A stretch of 64,000 bases of DNA. Origin: Adenophora triphylla var. japonica (lineage: Eukaryota > Streptophyta > Magnoliopsida > Asterales > Campanulaceae). The notes under the pieces were generated by a model. The model made no database searches and was not told where the DNA came from. It was given only the letters and a program-made list of their open reading frames with translations. Positions 1 to 12,839 of the stretch are shown here, one piece after another. Positions within the stretch are counted from its first letter, which is position 1. Every line of letters starts with the position of its first letter. The stretch lies in assembly GCA_022495995.1 (NCBI GenBank), contig JAFEMH010006974.1, positions 42,705 to 106,704 on the forward strand, in the 5' to 3' direction. Both the position numbers and the translations under genes were made by a program.

Positions 1-1037
1 AACTGAACCGTGAACCATGAAACTGTGACTTTGAATCCGAGTAACGACTAGTTTTTTGTTATTCTTTAGTTAATAAAATAGTTGGATTCGTTAAAAACTA
101 ACCAAATTTGTTTTTTTTTTTTTTTAAAAAATTACATTTCTTTGTAAAATCTAATTTTTAAAATGAATTTTGTTATAAAATCCTAAAGAATTTTGAAATT
201 CTATTTATTATTTAACTGTGCTCATTGACTGTTTTAACAAAAATAAAAAATAAAAAAATAAATTGGAACCATTGAAACCGTGAAACCAAAATTGAAAATC
301 GGGAACCGAGAATCGAAAATCGAAATTATACGGTTCAAACAGAGTTTCCCCTTTCAGAAGTAGTTAATATTACTATTTTCTCCATCTCAAAATAAATATC
401 GCAGATGACTGGTTAATAATTTTAAAAATTTTGTTTCTTTTTTATTTATTTCTATTATATTAAAATTGTATTAAGATTATTTTTTATTTAAAAATAGTAT
501 GATTATCATAAATTGAATCAAAAACGAAAATGAAATAATTAATGAACAAAGGAAATAAAATTTTTTTTTGTTAAACAAAAAAGCAAAGCCTATGTGAAAG
601 ATCTAGGGTTTCTTCTTGTCTACTGGTATTGGTGGCTTGATATATCGGAAAAATTAAACATCAATTTAGAAGAAGTGATGTAAAAAATAGGAAAATTTGA
701 TTTATAAGTTCCTTTTATACAAATAACTTTCCTCAAGTTTTTTATTAAATTAAATGTTCCACAAGTTTTTATACAACTAGTATATTATATGAGTAAGTTT
801 TAGGAGAAATCAGTTTCTCCATAAATTAAAAAAAGTCCAATTTTTTTCAACTTGCAAATATTTGACGAATATAAGAGCAGTTTAAAAAAACAGGACTTTT
901 TATAACTTAGGAAGAAACTAGTTTCCCCCAAAATATTGTGATATTATATTGCATAAAATATGCAGTATTTAAATTATGATACAACATTATCAATATTGTC
1001 TCATGCCACTGGCGCCACCGGTTGCCACTTAATGATG
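1..1037. other. Intergenic, AT-rich
   Basis: No gene is supported. Positions 1-30 and about 265-340 are rich in GAACC/GAAACC/GAATCG words, which resembles the subterminal part of a non-autonomous hAT-type element cut by the window edge, but no terminus can be placed. The rest is A/T-rich with poly-A and poly-T runs. Confidence 0.4.
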
Positions 1038-1042
1038 TACTA

Positions 1043-1822
1043 TAAAAGAGTGAGATTTTAGGAAATTTTGACTTTCCTAATTTGAATTCAATTGCTAAGC
1101 TTGGTAATTGAATTTTATAATTTTTTTATCAAAGATTTAGATTTCTATTTGGAAAAGAACATTGTTAAATATGTAAATATCTTTTAGACATGTAAATATA
1201 TTGTGTTCTATTTATAATATGACTAATATTACTAACAAATCTCTTTCATTGTGAGTTTCAATCTATGGTTTCTTGTAAAAGTGGATTGAATCAAATAAGG
1301 AAGAGTTTCACTGATTGAATGACTTCTCAAAGGTGCATATAAATACAAGACCATCAGCGAATTGAGAAAACACGGATTGAGAATTCTTTGAAAGAGAAAA
1401 ACTTTTATTATTCACGGATTCAAGATATTCTTATAGGTTGTGAGTGAGGTTGTGACTTATATCCGAACTAATATCTAGATTTTTTTCAAGTTCTTTGTTT
1501 TACTTCTGTTTATAATAGGCTTTCCTTGGAAAATGAAGATTGTTATTGGTTTAGAAATTGGTTAGAACTTGCTTTACTATTTTAATCTTTTTGTTTCACT
1601 TATTCTTGTTTTTTTTCTGTAAAACAGATCTTTAATAGTGAAAACATTTTTGGGTTTAAAGCCTTGTTTGCTGGGACAGAACCAGTAAACGTTTATTTCT
1701 TTGTTTTCTTTTATTTTATTCCGTTGCTTATTGATGGATGTGTGAACAATTGTAACTCACATCTGTACTCACATCCGTGACCTGTTCTGTTGAACTGATT
1801 TTCTAGCTATACTAAACTTTCA
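1043..1822 (+). repeat. 5' LTR of the SIRE-like element
   Basis: This 780-bp sequence matches 12139-12839 plus 16876-16945 (about 771 bp after removing the nested element). It ends CTTTCA directly before the primer binding site. The two LTRs differ by many substitutions and small indels, so this insertion is clearly older than the element nested in its 3' LTR. Confidence 0.9.
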
Positions 1823-1840
1823 ATTGGTATCAGAGCCAAC
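1823..1840 (+). other. Primer binding site (initiator-Met tRNA)
   Basis: TGGTATCAGAGCC lies one or two bases after the 5' LTR. It is complementary to the 3' end of plant initiator-methionine tRNA, as is usual for plant Copia elements. Confidence 0.9.
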
Positions 1841-1888
1841 TCTCGACATATTACTGAGTGTTGATCCAAAAAGTGTAGTCATAATAGA

Positions 1889-3540
1889 ATGTCAAATCAT
1901 CAAAACAAACCTTCAGTATTGGATGGTACCAATTACAATTTTTGAAAGTATAAGATGCGTAACTACATCAAATCAATTGATGAAAGAGCGTGGATGTGTA
2001 TTTTATTTCTTGGCAACCTCCCACTGTGGAGAAGAAGCCTGCATTAGGTATTGATGAAACTATTTTTGAACGAAAACCTGAGAAAAGATGGACTCTTATT
2101 GAAATCACCTCTGCAAATTATAACTCTAAAGTGCTATTTTTAGCCATGTTTATGAAAATATGTACAAACTTATCACCAATGAGTGTATTGCTAATGATGT
2201 TTGGGATATCTTACAGATGCAATGTGAGGGAATTTCAAGTGTTAAATTCCACTAGACTTAGAATCTTAATGGATAGATTTGAAATACTAAGAATGGAGGA
2301 GATAGAAGACATTGTCTCCTATGCTGCTAAGATCAATGAGATCTCTAATGAATGCACCAGTGTTGGTGAGTCTATCTCTAATGCCATACTTGTGAGCAAA
2401 ATCTTGAGTACCTTGCCTGAAATGTTCAACATAAAGGTTGCTGTCATAGAGGAAACAAATGACACCAGCACCGTAGGATTAGACAAAATTATTGGTATTT
2501 TAACTGTGTTTGAGCTAAATCTTGAGGCTCGGAAATAGAACAAGGCCATAAGCCTTGCCCTTAAAAGCTCTGCAATAGTTCCAAAATAACTGGTTGAGCT
2601 CTCCTCAAAAATTGACAAATCAAGTCTTGAGAATGAGGATTTGACACTCATCTAAAAAAAAATTCAGTTATATACTGAAAAATAAGAGGATGAACAAGTT
2701 TCCCAACATACATGCTCCAAGTGTTGAAAAACCTAAGGTTAACACTGAGAATGGGTTCAAAAGGCCAAACCTAGATAATAAGAATCCTCTGAATCTGTGC
2801 AATGTAGAGCATGTCGTGGATTTGGTCACTATGCTAATGAGTGTGCTAACACACTTAAAAAGAAGGGAATGAGCTTAACTGCATCCCTGAGTGATAGTGA
2901 GGATGAAGAGGAAGTTGCTAACATGTCTGTAATAAACTGTCATTCTGTTTTTAACGCTCACTTTGCATGAATAGAAGAAGGAGATTCTGAGGAGAATGTG
3001 GATATGGACTCAGATGTAGACATATCCTTGGACATATCTGAAAAACATCAAATCTGACACTCAACTGTTTCTCCATAAAAGGAGATTAAGATGATGAAGG
3101 AAGAGACATTCCCTATGAAGAACTCTTTGAGATATACAGAGAACTACATACAGGTTGGATAAAAAAATGGACAAAATTGAGGTAATAGTCAAGGTAAACA
3201 AATCTCTTTCTGATAAATTGTCTATTTGTGAAGATGAGAAAGCTAGACTTTCAAAAGAAAATGATGATTAAAAGGATATCATTGCTAAACTTGAAATTCT
3301 GGTAAACAAGAGAGAAGTTGAGCTTGAAAAATTCAAAACTGATTTTGAAAAAGCTGAAGGTACATTAACTAAATTAAATACTAGGAAAATGAAACTTGAT
3401 GAAACATTAGCTCTTGGTAAAACTGAAAAAGCTAGTATTGGGTTTGAAAAAAACGAAATTTGTAAAGGAGGGAAGTGAGGCTTCGAAATTTGATGAAAAA
3501 CCATTTTTGAGTGCTAAAAGGTCAAGGAGAAGGCAATTTA
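1889..3540 (+). pseudogene. Decayed Copia gag (UBN2-type) of the SIRE-like element
   Basis: The likely start is the ATG at 1889, giving a beginning typical of Copia Gag with a DGTNY motif. The best preserved part is about 2075-2538, an alpha-helical capsid region that aligns by eye with UBN2/Copia Gag, including RFEILRMEE and STLPEMFNIKV. A CCHC knuckle (C-x2-C-x4-H-x4-C, CRACRGFGHYANEC) is encoded at about 2799-2845, in another frame, followed by an acidic SDSEDEEE tract that is common in SIRE Gag. A lysine/glutamate-rich stretch with coiled-coil character spans about 3170-3480. Several frame changes and stops break the frame, so no full Gag can be made. Confidence 0.75.
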
Positions 3541-6500
3541 TCTGTCATTACTGCTTTGCTCCTGGGCATATTCGTCCCTTCTGTTATAAGTTAAACGCTG
3601 ATAGAAAAGTTGATTGTGTAAACCAAACTCAGATGTGTGGCAAGATCTGTACACATCCGGGCACACATCCTAGTACACAGCAACAGGCGCACCACAAAAA
3701 GAAAACTGAAATCAAATGGGTGGCTAAACCTAGTGCTACATGTAATGTTGTCTACTCTTCCCTCAAGAGTAGTGTCTATGGTTCCTGGTATTTTAATAGT
3801 GAGTGCTCTAGGCACATTACTGGGAATCAAGATGTCTTAACTGAATATAGGTTGATCAATGGGGGAAAGGTGAACTTTGGTGGTGGTGCACTATATAAAA
3901 TCATTGGGAAAGGGACCCTAGATGTTAAGGGTCTCCCAAAACTGCACAATGTATATCATGTAGAAGGCCTAAAGGCTAACCTGATAATTATTAGTCAGTT
4001 GTGTGATGATCACCTCTAAGTAAAATTTGATAAACACATGTGTGAGATGTTTGATAAAGAGAACAAATGTGCTTTTACAGGTTTTAGATCTGCTGATAAT
4101 TGTTACCAATTTGGTGATAATCTGTCTTGCCTAAGTAATAGAGTAAATGATGTCAATATGTGGCATCAAAAACTAGGGCATGCTAGCAACATAAAATTTG
4201 AGGAACTCCAAAGGTATGAAGCTGTAAAGGACCTCCCTAAACTGAACTTTAAGAACACTGATGTATGTGGTTCTTGTTAAAAGGGAAAGCAAACAAAATC
4301 TTCACACAAAAGGTCCAACAATGCTCCATATCTAGATGTTTGGAGTTGATACACACTGACTTGATGGGGCCTATAGAGGTAGAAAGCTTTGGTAGGAAGA
4401 AGTATACTTTTGTGTGTGTTGATGACAACTCTAGGTACACATGGGTAATGTTTTTAAGGGAGAAGTCTGAGACCATAGGTGAGTTCAAAAACTGATACAA
4501 AAGGGTCAGAAATCTGTATGGCCTTAAAGCTGTAAGGATTAGGTCTGACCATGGCACTGAGTATGAAAACTCCATGTTTACAACCTTCTGCAACTCCAAG
4601 GGAATTACACATGAATTCTCTGCTACTATAACCCCTCAATAGAATGGAGTTGCAGAGAGGAAAAATAGAACCCTATAATAAATGGCTAGGGTTATGCTAA
4701 GTTCCAAAAAATTGTCAAAGAAATTTTGGGCAGAAGCCTTGAATACTGCCTGTCACATTGGTAATTGAGTGTTTCTCATAATTTGGAGCACTATGACACC
4801 CTATCAAATCTTACTTGGCAAGAAACCTACTCTAAAGTATTTTCATGTGTTTGGTTGTATCTGTTACATCCTCAATGATAGGGAATACTTGTCCAAGTTT
4901 GATTCCAAGAGTGATAGAGCAATATTCATGGGCTACTCCCTAATAGTAGAGCATATAAAGTGTTTAACCTAAAAACAAAAACTATTATGGAATCTACAAA
5001 CGTGGTTTTTGATGATTCACTTGACCTTAACCTCAAGACTACTGAGGATGATGTTTCAGGTTGCTTGCTGGACTGGAAAGTTACAGACACAGATGTTGTG
5101 GTGCAAATAAAGGGTGCTCAGACAGAAACAAATGCTGAAACAGAGAAGGATGTGTCTAAGGATGTGGACACATCCGCATCCACATCTGCACCCATATATG
5201 TCCCCACATCCTCCCAAACTTTTGAACCTGAGAACAGTTCTTCTGAATCTAACAAGGATGATAATCCAGAAGGTGATAAGGATGGGTTTGTGGACAGATC
5301 AAGAGATATCCCATAAAGAATTCAGAAAAACCATCCCACCTCACAAGTAGTGGGAGATGTGCATGATCAGGTGAAAAACAGGCAAAAGGGAAAGGTAAAC
5401 TACATGGAACTAGTTGGTTTGTGGAGTTGCTCATTAGCATTCTCCAAGGTAAGTTTTTGTTGTTATGTTTCAAACATTGAACCTAAAAACATAATGAGGC
5501 TTTAAAGGATGCAGACTGGATTTTGGCCATGCAAGAAGAGTTGAGTCAGTTTGAAAAGAATGATGTCTGGACTTTAGTACCTAGGCCCTCTCATGGGAAT
5601 GTCATAGGTACAAAATGGATTTTCAAAAATAAGACTGATGAAAAGGGGGTAATTACTAGGAACAAGGCCAGATTGTGACTCAGGGGTATACTCAAGCTGA
5701 AGGGGTTGATTTTGAGGAAATTTTTGCCCATGTTGCAGAAATTGAGTCCATAAGGCTCTTGTTGGCCATAGCCTGCTACCTCAAGCTAACTTTTCATCAG
5801 ATGTATGTTAAGAGTGTCTTTCTGAATGGGTTATTGAATGAAGAGGCATATGTGGAACAACCTAAGGGCTTTGAGGATCATAAATACCCAAACCATGTGT
5901 ATAAACTGAAAAAGGCTCTGTATGGGCTGCAACAAGCCTCTAGAGCTTGGTATGGTAGGTTGACTGATCACCTCCTTCACCTAGGATTTAAGAGAGGTAA
6001 AGTAGATAAGACCTTGTTTGTGAAAAGAGAGAAAAGGGAGATAATTGTGGCTCAAATTTATGTGGATGACATGGTGTTTGGATCAAGTTCAGACACTATG
6101 TTGACTGCATTTCTGGAAAGCATGACCTCCACATTTGAGATGAGTATGGTAGGAGAATTGAACTACTTCCTAAGCTTACGGATCGAACAATTCAAGGAAG
6201 GTATGTTCATCTACCAATCCAAATATGCCAAGAATCTTGTGAAAAAGTTCTCCCTTGAACACTCCTATCACCTTAAGACATCAATGGGGTCATCCCAAAG
6301 GCTCACTCATGACATAGATGGTGAAAGTGTGGACCAAACTGTGTAAAGAAGTATGATAGTGTGAATGTGCCCCCGTTTCCTTTTTTTTTTTTAGGAAAAA
6401 GGGTCGCCGTTCACCTCAGTTTGAAGACACCGGTTTTATGAAAAACGAAGTCGCCACGCCATTTTGATTTCCTCAAAACTTTGAAAAAAAGGAAAAGGGT

Positions 6501-8692
6501 TCGGAGGTTAAGTTACTCCTTGGGAAGAACGTTTGGCGTTCACATAGGTCCAAAATTTGTGCTTGTGTACATGTGTGATTTGAAGAGAGAAAAATGTGCC
6601 AAGTTTATTATCCGAACGTAAGAACCAGTTTAGAAGGTTTTAGTTCGGGATACCTTGGACTTTGGTGTTTTCGGGATTTGATCCTGTGCTCACTTTGGAC
6701 TTATGATCATCATTACGGGACTTATGTACCCTCCCGTTAGATTAATCAACCAACATGGGCGTAGGAGTCTTGGTATGTCTTAACCTAACTTTCCTTGGGG
6801 ATTTTAGTCACATGTGATCAAAAAAGGGTTGTCTTTAAGTCCAAGTATGAGACTCTTTAGAAAAGAATGAATCTTTTTCCATCGATCCTACATCTTGAGA
6901 CAATGATGATTCGTAAGGACATTTTATGTTTGTCTCAAGTGATTATCAGAGATTTCGGGACTAAGACTCATTGATTTCTAAAGGGACAAGGATTGTGACA
7001 TTTTTGTAATGGGATTGATGTAAAGATGGAGTCTTTACACCAATCCTCACCATGGAATGCATCAAGAACCACGGGACTAGGGGAATGAGATGTAAAGATT
7101 GGATCTTTAAGCTCATCCTACGTCTTTTGTGCCTTAGAAGGCTTTTAAACAATCCTTGGAGAAAGAATCCATCTTTAGGGACATGGGGGAAATAGCATTA
7201 ATATAAAGATTGCATTTTAATATGAACAATATAAGGAGTATCATTAAACTAAGGACATAGTGTAAAAATGATGATCTTTATGGCTTTTCCTATGTCCTTA
7301 ATACCTCATAAGGTGGAAAATCCTTGGAAAGGTAGATCAATGGGAAGGGGATGACATATAATAGATAAATATTATATTTTTATACATAAATATAAAGGGG
7401 AATCACATCATCATATGGTAGATCATCCCTAGCCACTTGTGAAATCTTGTTCATCCTAGGGAGAGGATCTCCATTTGAATAATTTGTGTAGGGGAGTGGG
7501 AAATATGGGAACTAAATTGCAAAGATCAAAGCTTTATGACATAAATAAAGATAAACAAGAGGTGACAATGGAAATAAAAGTATATAGGAATGTATCAAAG
7601 GTAAAGGAAGGAGAGATTACCAATATTGGTTTTTCTCTATCTTCCAAGGGAGTTTTCCTAGGCAATATCTATTTAGGAATAGATTAAGGTAGGATTAGTG
7701 TATGAGAGAGGAGGGATTTGTATGTTTTTTGGAACTGTAAGTCGAGTTTCTATTTCTGCAGAGTAACAGTGCTCAAAATTGTATATCAAAATGAATATAG
7801 GAGGCCTCTATTTATAGGCTTCAGGTGTGCTTCTAATGAAGCCGCTCGGCGTGATCTTGGGGCTAATGAAGCCGTCCGGCGTCTTCTTCTGTCGCATCAG
7901 CATGTTTCTGGAATCATGCAAGGTGGCAGTTTGGAAGCTTCTTTCCAGCTAGGTCCTATCCAGAATTCTAATTCCTAATAGGTCCTTCCTTGCTTGGAAA
8001 GTATTTAAAAGTTCCGAATTGCCCCTAAACTTTATGAAAGTTTGGGGAACTGCTAGGAAAAATTAATTGGAAGGCATGAGCCAGATTTGGGTACTTACAG
8101 ATAGGTAGTTTGTTATACCTCACTATAGTAGACCTGACATCATGTATAGTGTGTGTCTCTTTGCTAGATATCAAGCAAACCCAAAGGTTTCCCATCTTAA
8201 TACCTTGAAAAGGATCATTAGGTATGTGAATGAGACTGCAAACATAGGGTTACATTATTCTAAAGAGACAAACATTAATTTGGTTGGGTATAGTGACTCT
8301 GATTGGGCAGGAAATAGTGATGATAGAAAGATTACCACAGAGGGTTGCTTCTATCTAGAAAATAACCTTGTTTCTTGTTATAGTAGAAAGCAAAATTGTG
8401 TATCCCTATCTACAGCTGAGGCTGAATATGTTGCCCATGGTAGCTGTTGCACACAACTGTTATGGATGAATCAAATGCTTAAATACTATGGGTTGAATAG
8501 CAAAATTCTTACTGCCTTTTGTGATAACAAGAGTGCTTTAGAAATATCCAAGAACCTTGTCCAACATTTCAGAACTAAGCATATTGATATTAGACACCAT
8601 TTCATAAGGGATCTTGTAGAACAAAAATTGTGTGTCTGGAATTTGTTGGGACTGAAAATAAACTTGCTGATATATTTACAAAGGCATTAGAT
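3414..8692 (+). pseudogene. Decayed Copia pol (PR-INT-RT-RH), split by a solo LTR
   Basis: Domains read in order with stops and frame changes: a second CCHC knuckle (CHYCFAPGHIRPFC, about 3540), protease-like sequence in which the usual D-S/T-G site reads NSECSRHI (about 3795), gag-pre-integrase (MWHQKLGHAS, 4158), integrase core (HTDLMGP at about 4350, DDNSRYTW, then NGVAERKNR at about 4643), reverse transcriptase (5520-6345) with YVDDM near 6060, and RNase H (8105-8690) with SDSDWAGNS, STAEAEYVA and TKHIDIRHHFIRD. The Copia end motif ADIFTKAL is still readable near 8668. The RT and RNase H parts are separated by the solo LTR at 6360-8099. The altered protease site and many stops make it inactive. 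Confidence 0.85.
6360..8099 (+). mobile_element. Solo LTR, probably Ty3/gypsy, inserted in the Copia pol
   Basis: A 1740-bp block begins TGTGAATGTGCC and ends GTACTTACA, so it has TG...CA ends with a short TGT/ACA inverted repeat. It is flanked by the 5-bp duplication GATAG (6355-6359 and 8100-8104). Removing it and one duplication rejoins the RT and RNase H reading, which proves insertion. It holds no internal coding domains, and a TATA-like TATTTATAG occurs near 7809. LTR-LTR recombination of a full element is the simplest origin. The opening GGGTCGCCG / AAGTCGCCACG words recall Tat/Ogre-type gypsy LTRs, but that lineage is inferred. Confidence 0.88.
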
Positions 8693-8800
8693 CATGAGAG
8701 ATTTTCCTTCTTGAGTAAGTCTCTTGTCTTGTTTGATATTTGAGGATGTGAGCACAAATGTGCACACATCCGTCGACACATCTGTATATTATCTAACTTA

Positions 8801-8877
<77 letters not shown>

Positions 8878-9859
8878 CATGCATTAGCACGAAAAATCTC
8901 AGTGTGGTGACTTGTTTGTCCTATATTATTGACATGTCTGATTATTTAATTGTGGGCATTTCTTTTTAATGTTATCTTTTGATAACTTTATACAATCTTT
9001 CTAGATATCTCACAGTGGATGCCTTATTAGCAAAGAGAAACAGATGCTTCTCTAATTTGAATGAATCTAGTCCAGTGTGATCAAGTGATCCTCAAGATAA
9101 TAGTTTGAAATCAAACTAGAAAAGATAACTGGACAAAGGGCTATATTTGGGAAATAAGAAAAGTGAAAGATACTCCAATTATGCAATTTATCCATAATAA
9201 AAAATGGTTGGATGCATTATAGAGGCTGTGCAGATTAGATTATTGCCCATTGACTTTTTGTGATCAGATGTGTCCCCAAATGTGACTCACATCATATGCC
9301 ACATCTGAAACTAAGATTATTTCCTTCACATGTGTGATGCATCATTCTAGTCATTCAGCATCTCAGGTCATATATGGTGCTTTGTAAATATATTTTCTAG
9401 TCTATTTTCATTCTTAATTTATTATTTGATTTAACATGTTTTTGATTTCCAGTATCTCTCATGAAAAGGAAAATTGTATACCAAGATCCTTATGAAAAAA
9501 GGAAGGACAATTTCAAAGGGTATTTGTGGAAGGGATATGACTTCCTTTTTTATCCTAAAAAGGTAAATAGAATTTTGATTGAATTTAACCTCTAATTTTT
9601 TATGGTTATCCGCGTGAATGTCAAGGGTTTATATCCGTTTGGAACTTAATCACATCAAGTTGAATGCCTAGAGTCCTACAGAGGTAAGAATCCTTAATTG
9701 AGTAGGAAATGGGGAGTTGTGAATATAAATGTGACTCACATCTGTCACATCATCTTTAAAATCTCACTTTGTTTATTCCCCTTTGCCCCAAATTTTTCTC
9801 TCTCACACACACGCAGCATATATGTTATTTTCTCTCTTTCTAACCTAATTTCATAAACA
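8693..9859. other. Non-coding internal region of the SIRE-like element with a (TA)n tract
   Basis: No coding domain is seen between the pol end and the 3' ORF. A (TA)n microsatellite of roughly 70 bp covers 8804-8874. Several paired CACATC/GATGTG words occur at 8745-8780, 9269-9306 and 9730-9750 (see findings). Confidence 0.6.
8804..8874. repeat. (TA)n microsatellite
   Basis: Uninterrupted TA dinucleotides. An apparent MIYIYIYI reading frame on the minus strand is an artefact of this tract. Confidence 0.98.
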
Positions 9860-11724
9860 ATGGAGCCTTCAAACCTATTCGTGATGACGAAATCTTGGAT
9901 GCACAACCAATTTTAGTGGCATTTCTTGAGACACGTCAATATGAGTAAGTGGCTTAACCTCCCACTCATGTCTCTGTTCCACAATCATCGGAACAGTTAC
10001 TTGTTGATCCTCCATCAATGGAGGTGCCTCCTCCATCTGAACCTGCTACTGAGGAACTAAACCTTGTTCCCTCTCCAACAAAAGTTCCTACTCCTCCACC
10101 CTCTCCAATTCCACCAACTGGTGAGACATCTCCTCCCTTAGCCTCTATTCCTTCTGTTTCTTCCCCAACTTCAAAGAAAAGTAAGGTACCCCCATCCATC
10201 TCAAAAGGGAAAGTTGTTTAAATCAAGTCCTCACCACCTAAGGTGAGGACATCCCACAAAGTCAGAAAACTCTCTGAAGCAGAAAAGGCCAAGCACCAGA
10301 AACTACCTGGTGGAAAACCCTCAACGGCAATCACATTTGAGGATGAAGAAGAAGAGCAGGATGTCTCCCAATTTAAATTGGTCAGAAGGAATAGGGCACA
10401 GAATGATATGCCCTCTCAAACTGACAAAGAATAGGAACCCCTTACCAATTTGCTGCTGGAACTGAAAGGGAAGAAGAAGGCTGCAGAAACTGAGCCTGAA
10501 CAAGTTGTGGAGGAAGAGGAGTCTAGTGAGGAAAGTGATGATACAGCTTAAGAAGAAATTTTCAAGCTTGGACCTGAGGAGCTAGAGCAAGAAAAAGAAG
10601 ACCAAGAAGTTGTTGCCGAAGAGACAGTTACTGGAGAAGAAAGGGATCCCACTCCCCCAAATGATGTGACATCAGATGTGCACACATCCAAATGCACATC
10701 CTCCAGACTAACAATCAAAATGGGTAAACCTATCTCTCTTTCCTCATCTACTTTTATGGTCCATGCTCCCCTAAATTTTTGTCTATGGATTCCTCTGAGA
10801 GGTATGAGCAAATAGTCAATAAGGTGTTGATCAAATAGATGAAGAGGGATAGGGAGTCTTTTGCTAGGCTAGGATTGGTATAATTTTTTGAGGATAGGGG
10901 TCTTTTAATGACTGTAGATCACCCCAAAACTTTCTTTCCCAAAGTTGTACATGAATTCTATGCCAACTTGTCCAAAGGCATTAACAATCCTGCATATGTT
11001 TTGCACAGTTTATGTCAGAGGGAAGTTCCTATCTTTTTCCCCCTATGTCATTAATACATTTCTAGGGCTAGATGAAGTGGCTGATGAGGATTGTGAGGTT
11101 TTTGAGGATGAGATAGTGTCCACTTTAACACATGGGAAGCTAAAAGCTTGGCCCACAAAACCTAAAGACCTAGGTAGTGGATCCCTCACCTCCTTTTACT
11201 ACTTTCTTCATCTCATCATCACTGACAACCTTTGCCCCTCCAATAACAAAACCTCTGTGACTAGGGTTCATGATGATCTGATGTATAGGTTGGGTGCCAA
11301 GAAAGCCATCAATTTTGAGGCTTTTATCTTTAAAAATATGTGTGGGTACTGTGAGTCTCCTTCTAAGAAATGGTCCCTTCCTTACCCCTCTCTCATCTCT
11401 CAAATTTTGATTGCTCAAGGGGTTAATACAGAAAAGGGTGAGCCTAGGATGAGTGAGTTTGAGCTGCTAAAAGAGACTAAAACCTTTCTAGATACAAAGC
11501 AAAGGTTTGTGGATCTGACACTGGGAACTGAGCATGCAGATGTGAGTCAAGATGTGGCCACATCCAGTCACACATCTGAGGACTCTATCAATGCTCAACT
11601 GGAAGTCCTAGATGCAGAAATTGTTGCTGCTGAAGCTCACTCCTCAACTCTTAAAGCTCAACTACTTGCCTCCCAGACTCATGCAGAAAATCTCAAGGCT
11701 TTGAATGTGAATCTCCAAAAATGA
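9860..11724 (+). pseudogene. Extra 3' ORF of the SIRE-like element (plant transposon-protein domain)
   Basis: Downstream of pol lies a coding-like stretch. Most of it (10018-11724) keeps one frame with only a few stops (10219, 10432 and about 10549 among others). The first part is Pro/Ser-rich and then acidic. The last part (10945-11724, 259 residues open) contains VRGKFLSFSPYVINTFLGL, which resembles the putative plant transposon protein domain found in retroelement accessory ORFs. It ends in an Ala/Leu/Glu-rich segment likely to be a coiled coil (about 11585-11721). SIRE elements are known for an env-like third ORF in this position; I see no convincing signal peptide or membrane anchor here. 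Function is unknown, and it may act in packaging or targeting. Confidence 0.6.
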
Positions 11725-12123
11725 GAACTACACTTTCTAGTCAAAAAGGGGGAGAAAAATATGATGTTTATGCTGCTACTGATAATACTACTAGATGGGG
11801 AAGTTGGGAAGATGTTTGAACTCAGGGGGAGTTTATTCTGTTTTATGATGTGATTAAACTCTTAAACTGTTTTTGTTCTGTTTAACTGTTAGGATTGATT
11901 TTTAAACTGGGTTGGTCTGTAACCTCCTAAAACATTTGTTGGATGTTATATTGCTTTGGTTTGTTGAACTGCAATTTTTTTGTTCTATTTGATGTCTATG
12001 CAGTTTTTGTGTGAATAGGTTTACACATCCTCACACACATTCATTTTAGGGGGAGGTTTGAATTCTGACAAACTTGATTATTTGATCTATAATTGCTAAA
12101 TCTTTGTTTTGACTAGAAAGTTC

Positions 12124-12138
12124 AAAATAGGGGAAGAT
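12124..12138 (+). other. Polypurine tract of the SIRE-like element
   Basis: AAAATAGGGGAAGAT lies immediately before the 3' LTR at 12139, the standard position for plus-strand priming. Confidence 0.75.
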
Positions 12139-12839
12139 TGAAAGAGTGAGATTTTAGGGAATATTGACTTCCCTAATTTGAATCTAATTGGTAAGTGGAT
12201 TTCATTACTTTCTTATCAAAGATTTAGATTCTTATTTGAAAAAGGAAATTGTTAAATATGTAAATATCTTTTAGACATGTAAATATATTGTGTTATATTT
12301 AGAATATAACTAATATTACTAACAAATCTCTTTCCTTGTGAGTATCAATCTATGTTTCCTTGTATATGTTGGATTGCATCAAATAAATAAGAGTTTGACT
12401 GATTGAAGAAATTCTCAAATGTGCATATAAATACAAGACCATCAGCACATTGAAAAGACACGGATTGAGAATTCTTTGGAAGAGAAAAACTTTTGTTCTT
12501 CACGGATTCAAGATATTCTTTTATGTTGTGAGTGAGGTTGTGACTTACATCCGAACTTACATCTAATTTTTTTTTCAAGTTTTTTGTTCTTCTTCTGTTT
12601 AGAATAGGCTCTACTTGGGAAAGGAACATTGTTATTGGTTTATAAGTTGATTAGAACTTGCTTTAGTATTTTAATATTTTTGTTTCACTTATTCTTGTTT
12701 TCTTATATAAAACAGGTCTTTAATAGTGAAAATCTTTTTGGGCTTAAAGCCTTATTTGCTGTTATAGTACCAGTAAACGTTTATTTCTTTGTATTGTTTA
12801 TTTTATTCCGTTGTTTATTGGTGGATGTGTGAACAGTTG

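Noticed and set aside
8692..8880. Tyr-Ile repeat ORFs (also 31427-31762)
   Set aside because: Artefacts of (TA)n microsatellites.
10018..10221. Pro/Ser-rich ORF as a separate gene (and its minus-strand shadow 9966-10199)
   Set aside because: It is in the same frame as the downstream 3' ORF of the SIRE-like element and is best read as its N-terminal part.
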